Under the pieces are notes generated by a model. That model saw nothing but the letters and a program-made list of their open reading frames with translations, was not told where the DNA came from and did not search any database. DNA of 64,000 nucleotides. Origin: Udeniomyces pyricola. Lineage: Eukaryota; Basidiomycota; Tremellomycetes; Cystofilobasidiales; Mrakiaceae. Shown in pieces: positions 11,598 through 23,300 of this stretch (position 1 is the stretch's first letter; the number at the start of each line of letters is the position of its first letter). Both the position numbers and the translations under genes were made by a program. The stretch spans positions 320,130-384,129 of the forward strand of contig BCIK01000024.1 in the NCBI GenBank assembly GCA_039545295.1, in the 5' to 3' direction.

Positions 11598-14357
11598 ATG
11601 GCCTGGCTAAACTCCCTCAGGGACTTCTTCACCTTCTCTCGTCCGGCAAAGCTCTCCCGCCAGCTCTACGTTGGCCTCCTCATCGGCTTCGCTCTCTCGC
11701 TGTCTTCCACCTCGCTCGCCATCTACTGGCAAGGCAGGCGCAGGAAGAAAGCCATTTCCCATGCCAAACCAAGACCCATCGAGATCAGAGCAGATGACAT
11801 CGTCGACGGCGTCATTGGGCTCATAGGTGGGCCTCGCCTCCTCCTCATAACCTTGTTCCTTTGGTCTTCTCCGATAGAGGCTGCGATTGGTGGTTGATTG
11901 TTTGTCCGTCTACCATATTGTCTTAGGCAACACTCCCCTCATAAGGATCAACAGTCTCAGCGACGCTCTCGGCGTCGAGGTTTTGGTACAGCCCATGAAC
12001 ATCTGCGTTCCCTCGCTGTATCGCGTTGCTACTAATTCGATCGTACTCTTTTCTTGCTTGTCATACCCTAGGGCAAAGCAGAAGTCAGTTCATCTGCATC
12101 TATGCTGATCCTATAAGAGCGAAACTGAGCGATTCGTTTCGTCTTCTGCAGTATCTGAACCCAGGAGGATCGCCCAAAGATCGCGTCGCCTTGCAAAGTA
12201 CGCCTATCTTCAGACATACCGGCTTGCTCCGAGCCGCAACTTATAGATCTTGTTCATATCGCCAGTCATCCGGGATGCCGAGCAATCTGGCCTGCTCCAT
12301 CCCGATACAGGTTCTTGCATCTTCGAGGGTACCGTAGGATCGACCGGCATCTCAATCGCAACGATTGCGAGGGCAAAGTACGTGCAGTCCTTCCGCTTGA
12401 ATCCTCAGATCATGCGTTCTCTTTCTGAAGACGCTAGTTCTCCTGCACAGAGGATACGACTGCGAAATTGTCATGCCTGATGACGTCGCGATGGAAAAAG
12501 TACACGTGCTCGAAGCATTGGGGGCAAAAGTTGTTCGCGTCCGACCAGGTGTGTTCAGCCATCTTGTTTTCCCGCTGGACCCGTGCGGGCTTGTTGTATA
12601 CTCGTGCGTTCTTCGGAATTATGACCAGCTTATATATTATGTTACTTCTGCTCGGATCATTCAGCTAGTATCGTTGACCAGACTCAGTTTGTCAACCTGG
12701 CCCGGTCTCGAGCCCTCGCCTTTGGTCAAACTATCATAACTTCGTTACCTGGCGTACAAGAGGAGATTACATCAGAAGTCGTTCCTTTGAGGGAAAGCGG
12801 TACGAAAGAGGAAGTAACAGAAATGAGGAAGGATGAATTGGTTGTCTCGGATCAGAGCATTCCTGGTCAAGACGGTGATGGGTGGAAACAGGGCATGGGC
12901 CGACGCGGTTTGTGAGTTTAAAGTCACTCCGGTTTTTCCATTAGGGCGCCAATGACTGACAACGATCATCACGTTCCATAGCTTTGCCAATCAATTTGAA
13001 ACTCCCGTGAGCGCCATGTCAGGTGATATTCCCATCTTTTTCTCGAAGAGCAGAAATTGACCATAAATAATGGATATCTGCATTTTTACAGTCTAACCAT
13101 AACGCTCACTATACTACCACTGTACGTCGAATGACTTGAGAACGACGCTTGTTCTCGTAGGAATCTCGTAGGAGGCCTGATCTTACTCCTCCCACGTGTG
13201 GATCTTACCTTTTGCTTGCCAAATTCTAGGGACCCGAAATTTGGCGGCAAACCAACGGAAACCTTGACGTTTTCGTTTCAGGTGCAGGAACGGGTGGGAC
13301 CCTCTCTGGTGTCGGACGGTACCTCAAGGAGGTCTCGGGCTCTTTGGATCGATACGATGACGGGCTGGACGACGAGATTGAGCTTGGCAGAGCAAGGGAC
13401 GATTCGGTCCACACCGCTCAACCCGAAAACACAATCGAGTTGGGCAGGATGGACCGGATCCGGGACAGTTGTGGTCTCAGATCCGAGGAAAGCCAAGGGA
13501 TCAAGGTCGTCCTTTCTGACCCCATGGGAAGTGGTCTCTTCAACAAGGTGAGATGGACCATCTTTCTTTGGTAGAACCATATTCCACCCCTGGGAATCGC
13601 ATAGGCTACGCAACTGACTGACTGTGATCTCTGGTCTGCCTTTCCCCCTTCCTCACTTGCCCTTCTTAATATTTTTTTTTAAAAAAAAGGTCAAATACGG
13701 TGTCATGTACGACTCGAAGGAGAGCGAGGGTAAGAAGAGACGGCATCAGGTTGATACGGTCGTCGAGGGGATTGGGATCAACCGAGTAAGGACGCTTCCG
13801 ATACTTTTACGTACTCTGATACGTCACAAGAACCAAAACTGACTAAAACGATTTACTGTGTTAGATCACACACAACTTCGAACTCGGTCAAGACTTGATC
13901 GATGAGGCGTACCGGTATTTATGGGTTCTTGTTGCCCTCTCTTGGTCTCTTGATTGGTCCCAGACTGATGTAGCGCGGAGCTTGTTCCTTCTGGTCATGT
14001 AGTGTGACAGACGCCGAAGCTGTCGCAATGTCTCGACACCTCGTTCTTGCTGACGGGCTCTTCCTCGGCTCTTCATCAGCATGCAATCTGGTCGCATGTG
14101 TGCGAGCTGTCAAGGATGGTCTCGTACCACCTGGCGGAAGGATTGTGACGATCTTGTGCGATTCGGGTAGTAGACATTTTAGCAAGGTAAACGCAACCAC
14201 TTGGATTCTTGCTACACTTGATCAACCTCTTCTGTGCAGGATTAATGGCTGACCGGGAGCTCGCTGTTTCGGTTGTTTGCAGTTCTGGTCAGACGACTAC
14301 TTGGCAGCTCACGGCATCCCAGTCTCTAGCGACATCTCATCCATCCTCGAAGAATGA
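11598..14357 (+). CDS. Membrane-anchored cysteine synthase-like PLP enzyme (MCY1/YGR012W type)
   Basis: This is a fold-type II PLP enzyme of the cysteine synthase family. In yeast the related Ygr012w/Mcy1 protein is in the mitochondrial outer membrane. Residues about 20-45 form a hydrophobic segment ([21 protein letters not shown]) followed by RRRKK, consistent with an N-terminal anchor. The catalytic region reads [14 protein letters not shown], with the Schiff-base lysine in SPKDR. Further motifs are [43 protein letters not shown] and [14 protein letters not shown] 12-nt exon at 12072-12083 encoding GKAE is needed to restore the conserved K-A-E before the PLP motif. An acidic insertion of about 50 residues lies between the GTGGT block and [11 protein letters not shown]. 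The stop is TGA after ISSILEE. Whether it makes cysteine, and from which acceptor, is not visible. Confidence 0.88.
12072..12083 (+). other. 12-nt microexon of the cysteine synthase-like gene
   Basis: This 12-base exon encodes GKAE between CCTAG and GTCAGT. It supplies the K-A-E that normally precedes the PLP-lysine motif; skipping it keeps the frame but deletes those residues. Confidence 0.75.
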
Positions 14358-14471
14358 TAGAATATGATAAAGAATATGATGATGGTGATAGAACGATACA
14401 TCAGGCTCATATATCATGTATGACCAAACTTCCGCCAACATTAGTAAAAAAGGTTCTGTAGCTATCTAGAT

Positions 14472-15549
14472 CTAGAGCCCCATAGGGTCGGTGTGCTCTA
14501 GGCTGGTCTTGGTCGAGCTCGCACTCCCCTCCCAAGGCTCCATCCTCCTAGTCCTTCTGCCCTTCTCGCCTGCCTTTCTAGTCCCGTTCTCCTGGGCTTT
14601 CCGAGCAAAGAAGTTGTATCCACTACCGGGTGGGGCCTTTGCAGGTGGAATAAAGTCGTTCCCTCTGGGCATGAGCAGAATGTTGTAGGTTTCGTCCGAG
14701 AGGAGATGCTCCTGAGTGCGTTCACCATTTGCCATCGTCAATCCTACGTTACGTGTAGCAAACACATGCAGTCTCACGATGGGGATGAAACTTACCTCCA
14801 AGAGCTGCAAGTTCTTGAGGTTAGCTTTGAACAGGTTGTCGAGCACGTCGCCGAGGAAAGGCACAATACCGAGGAAGAAGTCGAGGATGACGTAAACAAC
14901 CATCTGAGCAAGCTTGGCCGAGGGAACTTGTAGGGCCAGCGCTGGAAGGCATGAGAATGATGCTTAAGTTATCAGACAGACTGCGTCGATGTAACGATCA
15001 GAGGAGTACAAAGATCAGAACTGACCAAGGGCCACAAAGTACAGACTCAAAAGCGCCGAGAGTCCATCACCATAGAGCGGGACTAGGGAGATCTGGTGAT
15101 CACAAGGAACCCAACACATGGATGAAGGGTTCAGCTTCGATTCAGGAGCAGACCAATCGGATATGGCCATACGATGGACGTCACACTTACGATGTCGTCT
15201 AAACCTGCTCGGAATGGCAAACCGAGGTCGGAAAGCATTGGTGCTGCGTCCATGAGGAAGGCAACGGTACGAGCGTGATTGTAAAGTGCCTGAGCCTCGT
15301 CATCTGTTCTGGGTCTTCTCCAGATGAGAGGAGGATGGTAGGTTGGCTTGAAAGCAGCGAAAGATCGATCGATGTTGGCTCTGAAGTCAGGAGGAGAGGA
15401 TGAATGATGAGTTGTAAGATGCCGAGGCGTATAGACTTGTCAGGACAGGAGGGGACCATCTAAGGGCGCGCTGACTGGGATGAAGGCTTAGTGGCAGCGC
15501 TAGGAGAATAAGCCTTGTAGAGGTTGTAGATGGCTTTATAGGGCGCCAT
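14472..15549 (-). CDS. DUF4112 domain membrane protein
   Basis: The start is MAPYKAIYNLYKAY. Exon 2 resumes at ANIDRSFAAFKPTYHPP and ends FRAGLDDI. The next exons read VPLYGDGLSALLSLYFVAL and MVVYVILDFFLGIVPFLGD, then VLDNLFKANLKNLQLLE. The pairing of a short hydrophobic G-D-G/A segment with a second one containing IPFLGD, followed by FKANLKNLxLLE, is the DUF4112 signature. These are two probable membrane hairpins. The C-terminal tail is Lys/Arg-rich and soluble, starting EHLLSDETYN. I place the last intron between LLE and EHLLS because the acceptor CACTCAG is in phase; reading through it is also open. The biochemical function is unknown. The gene is divergent from CCP1. Confidence 0.78.
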
Positions 15550-16084
15550 GGTCGATAATGATCAGCGTGAGGGACGACTATGATATGGGCGTTGGCTAGA
15601 TATGAGAGTTGGCTAGATATATGACGAGTGACTAGCTGGGGGACCGGGGGATCAGGGACCCGAGGGTTGATCGATGTGAGTAACCGATTGAAAGTGTGAT
15701 GACTTGATGATAGATATATGATGTACGATATACGATATACGATATACGATATACGATATGTATGCAATCGATATTCTATACTGCGATAATTTTGCATATG
15801 CATGCATCTATACTTGCAACTTACTGGCAGTGCATATCACAGTATCTATGCACATATATGTATATATATATGTATATATATGTGTATATATTATATATAC
15901 ATACATGTTAAAACCGTTGTTACCACCCGGGCGTGTCCGATCTGATCGGCATCATGCAAGGTCATGCAGAGCGCCATCTCCTTCCCCCCCCCCTTGATCG
16001 ATCCATCTTGTCTTCAGGTTCCCTCTTTCCTTCACCCACCACCATCATCCCACTCCTCAACTTCATCCTCAGCCAACTTTCACC
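15550..16084. promoter_or_regulatory. Divergent promoter (DUF4112 / CCP1) with microsatellites
   Basis: This 535-bp stretch has no gene. It holds five perfect TACGATA heptamers at 15724-15758, an AT-rich tract of alternating TA/TG at about 15843-15905, and a run of ten C at 15984-15993 that lies about 95 nt upstream of the CCP1 start. The C/T-rich leader just before the CCP1 ATG is typical of this genome. No CCAAT box is seen here. Confidence 0.5.
15724..15758. repeat. Tandem TACGATA heptamer x5
   Basis: Five uninterrupted copies of the 7-mer TACGATA stand in the DUF4112/CCP1 divergent promoter, about 180 nt upstream of the DUF4112 start. The array is short and probably length-variable between strains. 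Confidence 0.9.
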
Positions 16085-18555
16085 ATGTCCATCCGGCTCC
16101 CCGCTAGCTCTCTCGCTCGCTCCTTCAAGCCGGCCTCTTCCCTCAGGGCCGTCCGTCCCGCTCGGGTTTCGACTCGCTCCTTTGCTCAGCAGACTGTTCC
16201 CCCTGCTAGCCCCGCCAGCAGCAAGGCCTCCTCTACTCCGTACGTCACATCCATCTTCACTGTCCTCATTCACCTCTCCAGAGTCGGTAACTTATCCGTC
16301 CTTTGCTCAACAGGTACTTCCTCGGCGGACTCGGTGTCGCTGCTCTCGGTACGTCCTTGCTCTCATCCGAGCTTACCGGTCACACATCCCACCCACGACG
16401 GAATGGACGATCGCTCATTGGTGCCCTCTCCCGCTCTCTGCCGTTTCCCTTTCCTTCTCTTTTTCCTCCACAGGCGCTGCTTACTACTTCTTCGGCACCG
16501 AGGGCACCCCTGAAGGCAAAGGCAAGGAATTGGGATCGGCCATCAAAGGTGTCGAACAGGTGGCTGAGGCTAAGCTTGGCCTGACCAAGTCCAAGGACGG
16601 TGAGTGCCTCGCTTCCGGTCATCTCGGACATCTTCCTGGCTTCCATCCCGGCTCTTCCTTCCCCCAAGCCCAGGGGCTGATCTCACCGTTCGTTCTTCCA
16701 TAAACCTCTTCAACACCCTTCAGAGTACCAAAAGGTCTACAATGCTATCGCCGAGATGCTCGACTCTGACGACTACGATGATGGTTCTTACGGTCCCGTG
16801 TTGGTGTGAGTATCGTCCGTTCAACGTCATGGAAACCCCTCGGTCAGTCCCTTGACCATTCTCAACTGACTGTCTCGCCTCGTGCCCGTCACATCGTCTA
16901 GTCGACTCGCTTGGCACGCCAGTGGAACGTACGACAAGGAATCTAACAAGGGTGGAAGCAACCATGCCACTATGCGGTCAGTGCTCATCGACTCAGACTC
17001 ATCATGAGAGTTTACATCAAGCATACTGATTGGCCTGAGATCGTCTTCTCTAGATTCAAGCCAGAGGCTTCCCACGGTGCCAACAACGGCCTTAACATCG
17101 CCCGAGACGTGCGTTCAGTTTAGGTTCCACACGAGGTCAACGAGACTCGATGCCGTCTGCTGACGGATGTCTTTTCCTTTCTCGTGCACTTCTCTGACAG
17201 AAAATGCAAACTATCAAGGAAAAGTTCCCTTGGGTGAGACCTATCCCTCATATGCTTTATATCTTATATGACGCTCTTCTAATCATTTGATCGTTGCATA
17301 TTTCACAGATTTCATACGGTGACCTCTGGACGCTTGGTGGAGTAGTTGCCATTCAAGGTGAGTTTCACATTATCATCACATCTCAGCTCTGAAGACAGTA
17401 TGCGGTCTCTAACCCACGACGTATCTTTTGACTCCCCCAGAGATGCAAGGTCCCATCATCCCGTACGTAGATGGTTAGAACGTATCAAAAACCTGGGTTT
17501 GTCTAATTATCTCGTTTTCCTCACTACCCCTCTCAGCTGGCGCCCCGGACGAATCGACGGGTTTGAGGAGCATGTGACCCCGTACGTCCTCGAATAGTTT
17601 CTAGATCAGCGATCTTGCTTTGCTATTGTTTCTCAACTTAACGCATATGGTCTTTGCTGTCTTGTCTCGGACTTGAATAGTGACGGCCGACTGCCCGATG
17701 CCAGCCAGGGCCATGATCACCTGAGATCCATTTTTTACCGCATGGGCTTCAACGATCAGGAAATCGTTGCCCTCAGTGGTGCTCACGCTCTCGGTCGATG
17801 CCACACCGATCGAAGTGGCTTTGATGGTCCCTGGACGTTCAGTCGTGCGTCCACCTGCTGAGCTATCAAGGTTGCTCGTCCGGATTCTCTTGTCTTCCTT
17901 TCTACTTCTGAACTGTTCTGAATCCTTCTTTGACGTCCTTGCCTTCGACTGTTCACAGCCACCACTTTTACAAACGACTACTACAAGCTCTTGTTCGACG
18001 AGAAATGGAGTTGGAAGAAATGGTCGGGTCCCAAGCAGCTTGAGGACAAGAAGTACGTCCGATTGACTTGTAGCCATATTTCTCTACGCCACACGACATT
18101 GTTCCATCGCTGACGAATCTTACTGCGCTTTACTTTGTTAGAACCAAGGTTTGACTTGTTCCATCTATATCTCACCCCGCTTTGTGTATGTGTAGACTGA
18201 TTTGATTGCTGCTCGATATACCTTTCTCAGTCTTTGATGATGCTGCCGACCGATTACACCCTCACCATCGACCCCTCGTTCAAGAAGACTGCTCAACTTT
18301 ATGCTAAGGTACGTCGCTGTTTTTGAATTGCATCCCTGCTTCGCCCTTAGAACTGGTAATGACATCAGTCTCGTATGGTTGCGACGTTGATTACATCACC
18401 CTCTTACCGCCTGACAGGACCAGGACAAGTTCTTCGAAGACTTTGCCAAGGTATTCAATAAGCTCATTGAGCTTGGTGTGCCCACCGCGCAGTTCCCCGG
18501 AGAGCCTTGGTCCATGTCGACCCTCGACTCGCAGGAGAGCGCGTCCAAGAAGTAG
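16085..18555 (+). CDS. CCP1: Cytochrome c peroxidase, mitochondrial
   Basis: This haem peroxidase reduces hydrogen peroxide with electrons from cytochrome c in the mitochondrial intermembrane space. The N-terminus is rich in Arg and Ser without acids ([20 protein letters not shown]), a mitochondrial presequence. It is followed by a hydrophobic sorting segment [19 protein letters not shown]. The distal site reads [12 protein letters not shown] (Arg, Trp and His of the active site). The proximal haem ligand is the His of [12 protein letters not shown], and GPWTF carries the radical-site Trp typical of cytochrome c peroxidases. The structural blocks [15 protein letters not shown] and WRPGRIDG are intact. 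About 14 short introns split the gene, and every join I followed is in phase. The protein ends SASKK. I see no defects. Confidence 0.96.
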
Positions 18556-18985
18556 CATCGTGGATGGGATCAGTGTTTTGAGGGTTGTTAAGGTTATTCT
18601 TTGTCGTTCTGCTCAATCCGATGTCTGTACTGTTATGGGACGATGGATCGATGTGTGGAGGTGAACAGAGACGTATATGTGTACCTGGTGATGCATGAAG
18701 GGTTGCGATGATGGAGAGATCACGCAAAGTCAAGGATGCTTATGTTGAAGGAACATGCAAGTTACATAGTTGGCAAGTAAAATTTGTATGAAAAGCACCA
18801 ATTATCGACTCCAATAATTCCGGAATCTATGCGTTGCTATGCGTCTCCAGCTGCTTCGCCCAGCTTGCAACTTGGCCTGTGTTGCATTGCAGCTTGCACC
18901 GTTCACCGTTCAACGTTCAACACCGGCCTCTGTGTTTCCCTCATACGCACACTGCATTCCATATCCTTTCAGTCGCCTTATATAT

Positions 18986-19016
<31 letters not shown>

Positions 19017-19043
19017 CAGTCCCATCACATTCCATTCTGTTCC
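18556..19043. promoter_or_regulatory. CCP1 terminator and ESF2 promoter region
   Basis: This 488-bp stretch has no gene. Upstream of ESF2 it holds two CAGCTTGCA octamer-like copies (18861-18869 and 18890-18898) and a triplet of GTTCA repeats at 18901-18920. A TATATAT leads directly into a CA dinucleotide run at 18986-19015, only about 30 nt before the start codon. The same GTTCAAC unit occurs upstream of the HSF-type gene. Confidence 0.5.
18986..19015. repeat. CA dinucleotide microsatellite
   Basis: About 14 CA units lie between a TATATAT and the ESF2 start codon, probably at or near the transcription start. Confidence 0.9.
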
Positions 19044-20231
19044 ATGTCCCCCTCACCCTCACCCTCGCCCTCTCCACCTCCGTCGGCTTCTGCTGCGACC
19101 GCCTCAAGCTCCATCCAACCTGCTTCTTCAGCCGCCTCAAGCTCCAAGCTCACCAAGCCTAAGAAGAAGACCCCCTCCGCCGGCATCGTCTACATTTCGC
19201 GCATCCCGCCCGGTATGACGCCTCAAAAGATCAAACACCTCATGGGTCGCTGGGGAGATGTTGGCAAGGTTTACGCTGCCAAAGACGAAGCTTCGGCTGG
19301 CAAGAAGGGCAAGTCTGCGAGTGAGTCGATTGATACCAACGACGGCATGATCTATCTCTCTATCTTGACTGGCTTGTGAATATTGACGTGTTTGACCAGG
19401 AAAAGGCCACGAACATGCGAGATAGTGTGTGCAAGGAAGAAGTTGTAAGCTCACGCAGGCTCATCCGAACGCGTCTCCCGCACCGATTCCTTTCTTCGTT
19501 CAGCCCACTCCGTTCGCTACACTGAAGCCTGGATCGAGTTTCTCAACAAGGCCGTCGCCAAATCGGCAGCCGAAATGCTCAACGCTCAGCCCATTGGTGG
19601 TGCCAAAGGCGAAAAGTAAGCTGGTTATATCGCTTCTCGGCTGCACTATGTGAGGTCGCTACTCAAGGACGCACGCGGGTTGTTGCATCCACGCTCACCT
19701 CCATTTACCCATCTCGTTTCGTCTCGCTACCTCAGATGGAGAGATGACATTTGGACGATGAAGTATCTACCGGGATTCAAGTGGGAGATGTTAGGCGAGC
19801 AAGTTGGTGAGTGACTCCCTCATATTTGTTCTTCCTGGGTGTCTCCGCTGTAAATGGCTTGAATTCGCTCGTCACATCTGGCGCATGACTGACGCTCGCA
19901 TCGCCATCTTGCAGCATATGAACGGGCTTCACACACGGCTCGTCTACGTCAAGAGCTGTCGAGATCCAAGGCTGAACAATCCGAGTATCTTCGGAACGTT
20001 GAGCTTGCCCGCGTCCTTGAGAAGCGGAAGGAGAAGAAGGCGGCGGTCGCTGGTGGAGCAGATGCGCCGACGACCGAAGCTACCGAGGAGTCCAAAGGAA
20101 AGAGGAAGTACGACCAACGAGGAACTGAAGGTGACGCTCAAGCGAGGCCGAAGAAGAAGAAAGCCAAAAATGCGGGCGGAGGCAAGGATGGAGAGGCCAA
20201 ATTGGAGGCTGTCTTGGGTAGCCTCTTCTAA
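19044..20231 (+). CDS. ESF2: Pre-rRNA processing protein ESF2/ABT1 family
   Basis: This is a nucleolar RNA-binding protein of the small-subunit processome. In yeast it stimulates the Dbp8 helicase during 18S rRNA maturation. The N-terminal Ser/Pro/Ala-rich leader is followed by an RRM-like fold beginning [20 protein letters not shown] and [13 protein letters not shown]. Then come [16 protein letters not shown] and the family hallmark [19 protein letters not shown]. The C-terminal half is a basic helix ([18 protein letters not shown]) and a Lys-rich nuclear tail ending AVLGSLF. The intron after GKSA is ambiguous. A 9-nt microexon at 19436-19444 would add a short basic linker, and skipping it also keeps the frame. 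It ends tail to tail with TOP1, with about 120 bp between the stops. Confidence 0.9.
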
Positions 20232-20350
20232 TCATGACACATGTCTTCTGCATCCATTGGCATCGATATTTCACGCGAAAGAGTCCATTTTAAGTGCACA
20301 ACATAAATCGAGAGTACTTGGCAGTGGAGTGAATAAGCGGCAGAGAACCC

Positions 20351-23300
20351 TTAGAACTTCCAATCCTCCGAGGTCTCCAGTGCCCACTACAATAAGCCAA
20401 TGCACAAAGTCAAACGTGTCAATATGCAGTCCAGCTGTTGAGCAGGGGAACAGAAGGACAGGCTGACCTGGAATTTTTCAATGAGAACTTTGGTGAGCAT
20501 CTTCTCTAGAGGGACGTCGTGCTTCTTGGCTGACGCACAGGAAACCGGAAACACAAGAAAGGTCGAGAGAAAGTGAGGGGGGGGGGGGCAAAGGCGTGGG
20601 TTAGCGTCTACGAATGGCTTGAACTGAATGTGGTCTAATTCAGGACTCACCCCAAGCGACAGTGACTCGAGGATCAATGTAGTTGATCTTGGATCTGTGT
20701 AGAAGAGTGATATATCGGTATTCAGTGTGGTTCAGGTCTATGTCCCAACGACCAGAGAAGCAAAACGGCGAGAAACATACGTTCCGAGGGCAACCTCGGC
20801 TCCTTCGCTTCGATCAGTGACGAGCATCTTGGCGGCACTATGGGAAGCGGAACGGGTAAGCGAAGGATAAACATCACATAATGTACAATGTTGAGATGAT
20901 AGAGCAAGGACACTGAATTGAGACGGTTTGCACACCTAATCTTCTCGTCAAGCTTCTCGATAGCGAGCTCAATCTTGTCCCGAGTGGCGCCCTTGGCCTT
21001 AGGCACGGCCGACCTCGCTTGAGTCTCACTCTTGATGGCTTCGAACTCGTCTTCAATGCTCTCAATGTTGCTTTCAAGCACATCGTCACCATCAAGGGCT
21101 TTACCCGCCTCCTTCTTCTTCTCGTTCGCCTATAAAGGAAAGAGGTAAAAATATTCAGGCGCAAACAGATGCGGCTTCATTTCAGACATCGATACGAGAG
21201 AGGCTTGAGAACTAGTTTCCGATCTGAACCTGGGGAAACGAGGACATACCTTCTCGTGTTTCTTTTTGGCGGCTTCAATCGCCTTAAGTTTCAGTTCCTC
21301 TTCGTGTGACTCGATCCATTCGTCTTCGAGGTCCGACTCGTCGGCGGAGTACTTGCCCTTCTTCTTCATTTTAGGCTCCAGGTTGAAAAGCTGATGGCGA
21401 AGCTTCATGCGTTGATATTTGAGGGCCAAGACCTACAGCCATTGATGTTAGAGATAGAACGGGCAGGAAAATCGTCAGTTGACCAATTCGAGAGATTGAT
21501 GATGGGCAAGATCGAATGACTTGCCTTGTCTTCCAACTTTTCCATTGAGGCAGCGTGACCCTTGCCAACGGCTTTCTGGTGGTTGCAGAGAACAGCAACT
21601 TTGCGGTTTGCTCGGTTGTACGCCAGGATTTTCTCAGCAGCCGTGCCGTCAACAGGGGTGTCCTCAAGTTCGCGCTCCATCGTGTGCGAGGCGTTGTAAG
21701 TTCGGAAGACCTTGGCTGAAAGCCCTGTCATGTAGGTGGCGAGGTGCTTGTTGAGCGAAGAGGTCTACAGATGTACGAGTTGAGGATTGATCAGCCAGTC
21801 CGGACTTGAAAGAATAGCCTACGCAGTGACTAGCAGAATAGACACGCACATCAAGTCGATCGAACAGGAGATCTCCCTCCGCTTTTGGATCTCGTTTGAA
21901 AATCTTGACATTCTTGAAAACTTGTTCATCAACTTCGACTTCATTGACGTATCGGATTGAATCCTTTCCGAGGAAGTCGAACCGCAACCGGTTTGGTGGG
22001 ATCAAGCCAACGTGCTCAACTCGAAGTGAACAGCAACCAACAGTGTCGGCCTCATCCTCTCCTTTCTCGTTACCAGCCCGAAGTGCGAGCTTGTCAATAA
22101 AGTACATAGCCGTCGACCGCTGGCGATCGGCCGTCACTTTAGAATTGAGGTCACGAGTGTAGTCGGTTCGAATACGACCGATGTGTTTCTGATACCAGGC
22201 AGTAATCAATGTTTAGCCAAGGATCAATCAGTCCTAGACCTGTGATACAAAACATGCCTGATGACTCACCTTGAGGTTCCTTGCTTTCTCAAACTTAGTG
22301 AGATCACTCTGACCCTTGAGAGAGCTGCCTGGTGCGAGGAACACATATTTGAAAGCGTCGTTGACGTTTTCTTTCCACATGGCTAGCCAGGTGACCTTCT
22401 CATCGTGCTGGATCTGAGAAATGAGAGCGAGATGAGAATTCAGTCAGCCTGAGCAGAAGCATTGCGGATGGACGATAAAGATGACCTCACAGCCTTCCAC
22501 TTGCCCGGGATGTTGGGGACGGGAATAGGAGCATCCTTGCCAATGTTGAGGGTGATATCTTCAGGGCCGACCCGGAGCTAAGAGACAAGAATGGCAATGA
22601 GCTTCTCATACTCGGCCAACGCACTGGACTGATACAACTAGACAGACAACAATTCATACCTTCAGTGTGCCCTTTCGAGGGTGCTCGCCTCGGCCTCGGA
22701 ATAGACCAGGGGGTTCGACTCGGAAGTTGCCCACTTTCTCTTTTCGTCCATTGAGCAGACAGTGAGTGTACTTGGCTTCGAAGGCGTCTCGCTGCTTCTT
22801 GATCCTGATGGAAAGACATAACTGTTAGTACACATATCTGAGCCTGGACGACGTAAATCCCGCCTGACAATTGAACGCAAGAAAACGTACTCTTTCTTCT
22901 CGGCCGCAGTTAGCGCCTTAGTCTTAGCCTTTTCCGTCTCAAAGTAGTCGGCCATCGGCTGAAAGTCACACTTGTTGAGATCCGTGACCGTGACATCCTC
23001 GACCTAACAATGATAAACGAAGGACACTAATCAGCTAGATGAAGAGCGTTTGAATGACTGGACAGGCCAACAGATGATGTATACTGACCGGCGGGTGATT
23101 TGAGAGGGTATGCTTGAAGTCCCTGAAGAAATTTTCTTTGAACGTCTTGTCTTGGACGTGATCGGTCTCAAGCATCTTGGCCCAGAAGCCAGCAACTTCT
23201 TCCGCCTCGGGAGGAAGCGTCAGTGACTTGCCTGTGCAGTTGAAGAGAACGGATGTAAGTTCAGGTTTGGCGTTCACGGTTCACACGGGTACACGGGACC

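Noticed and set aside
15720..15910. Possible replication origin or centromere-like AT-rich element
   Set aside because: It is a short heptamer array and TA/TG microsatellite inside an ordinary divergent promoter; nothing specific supports an origin.
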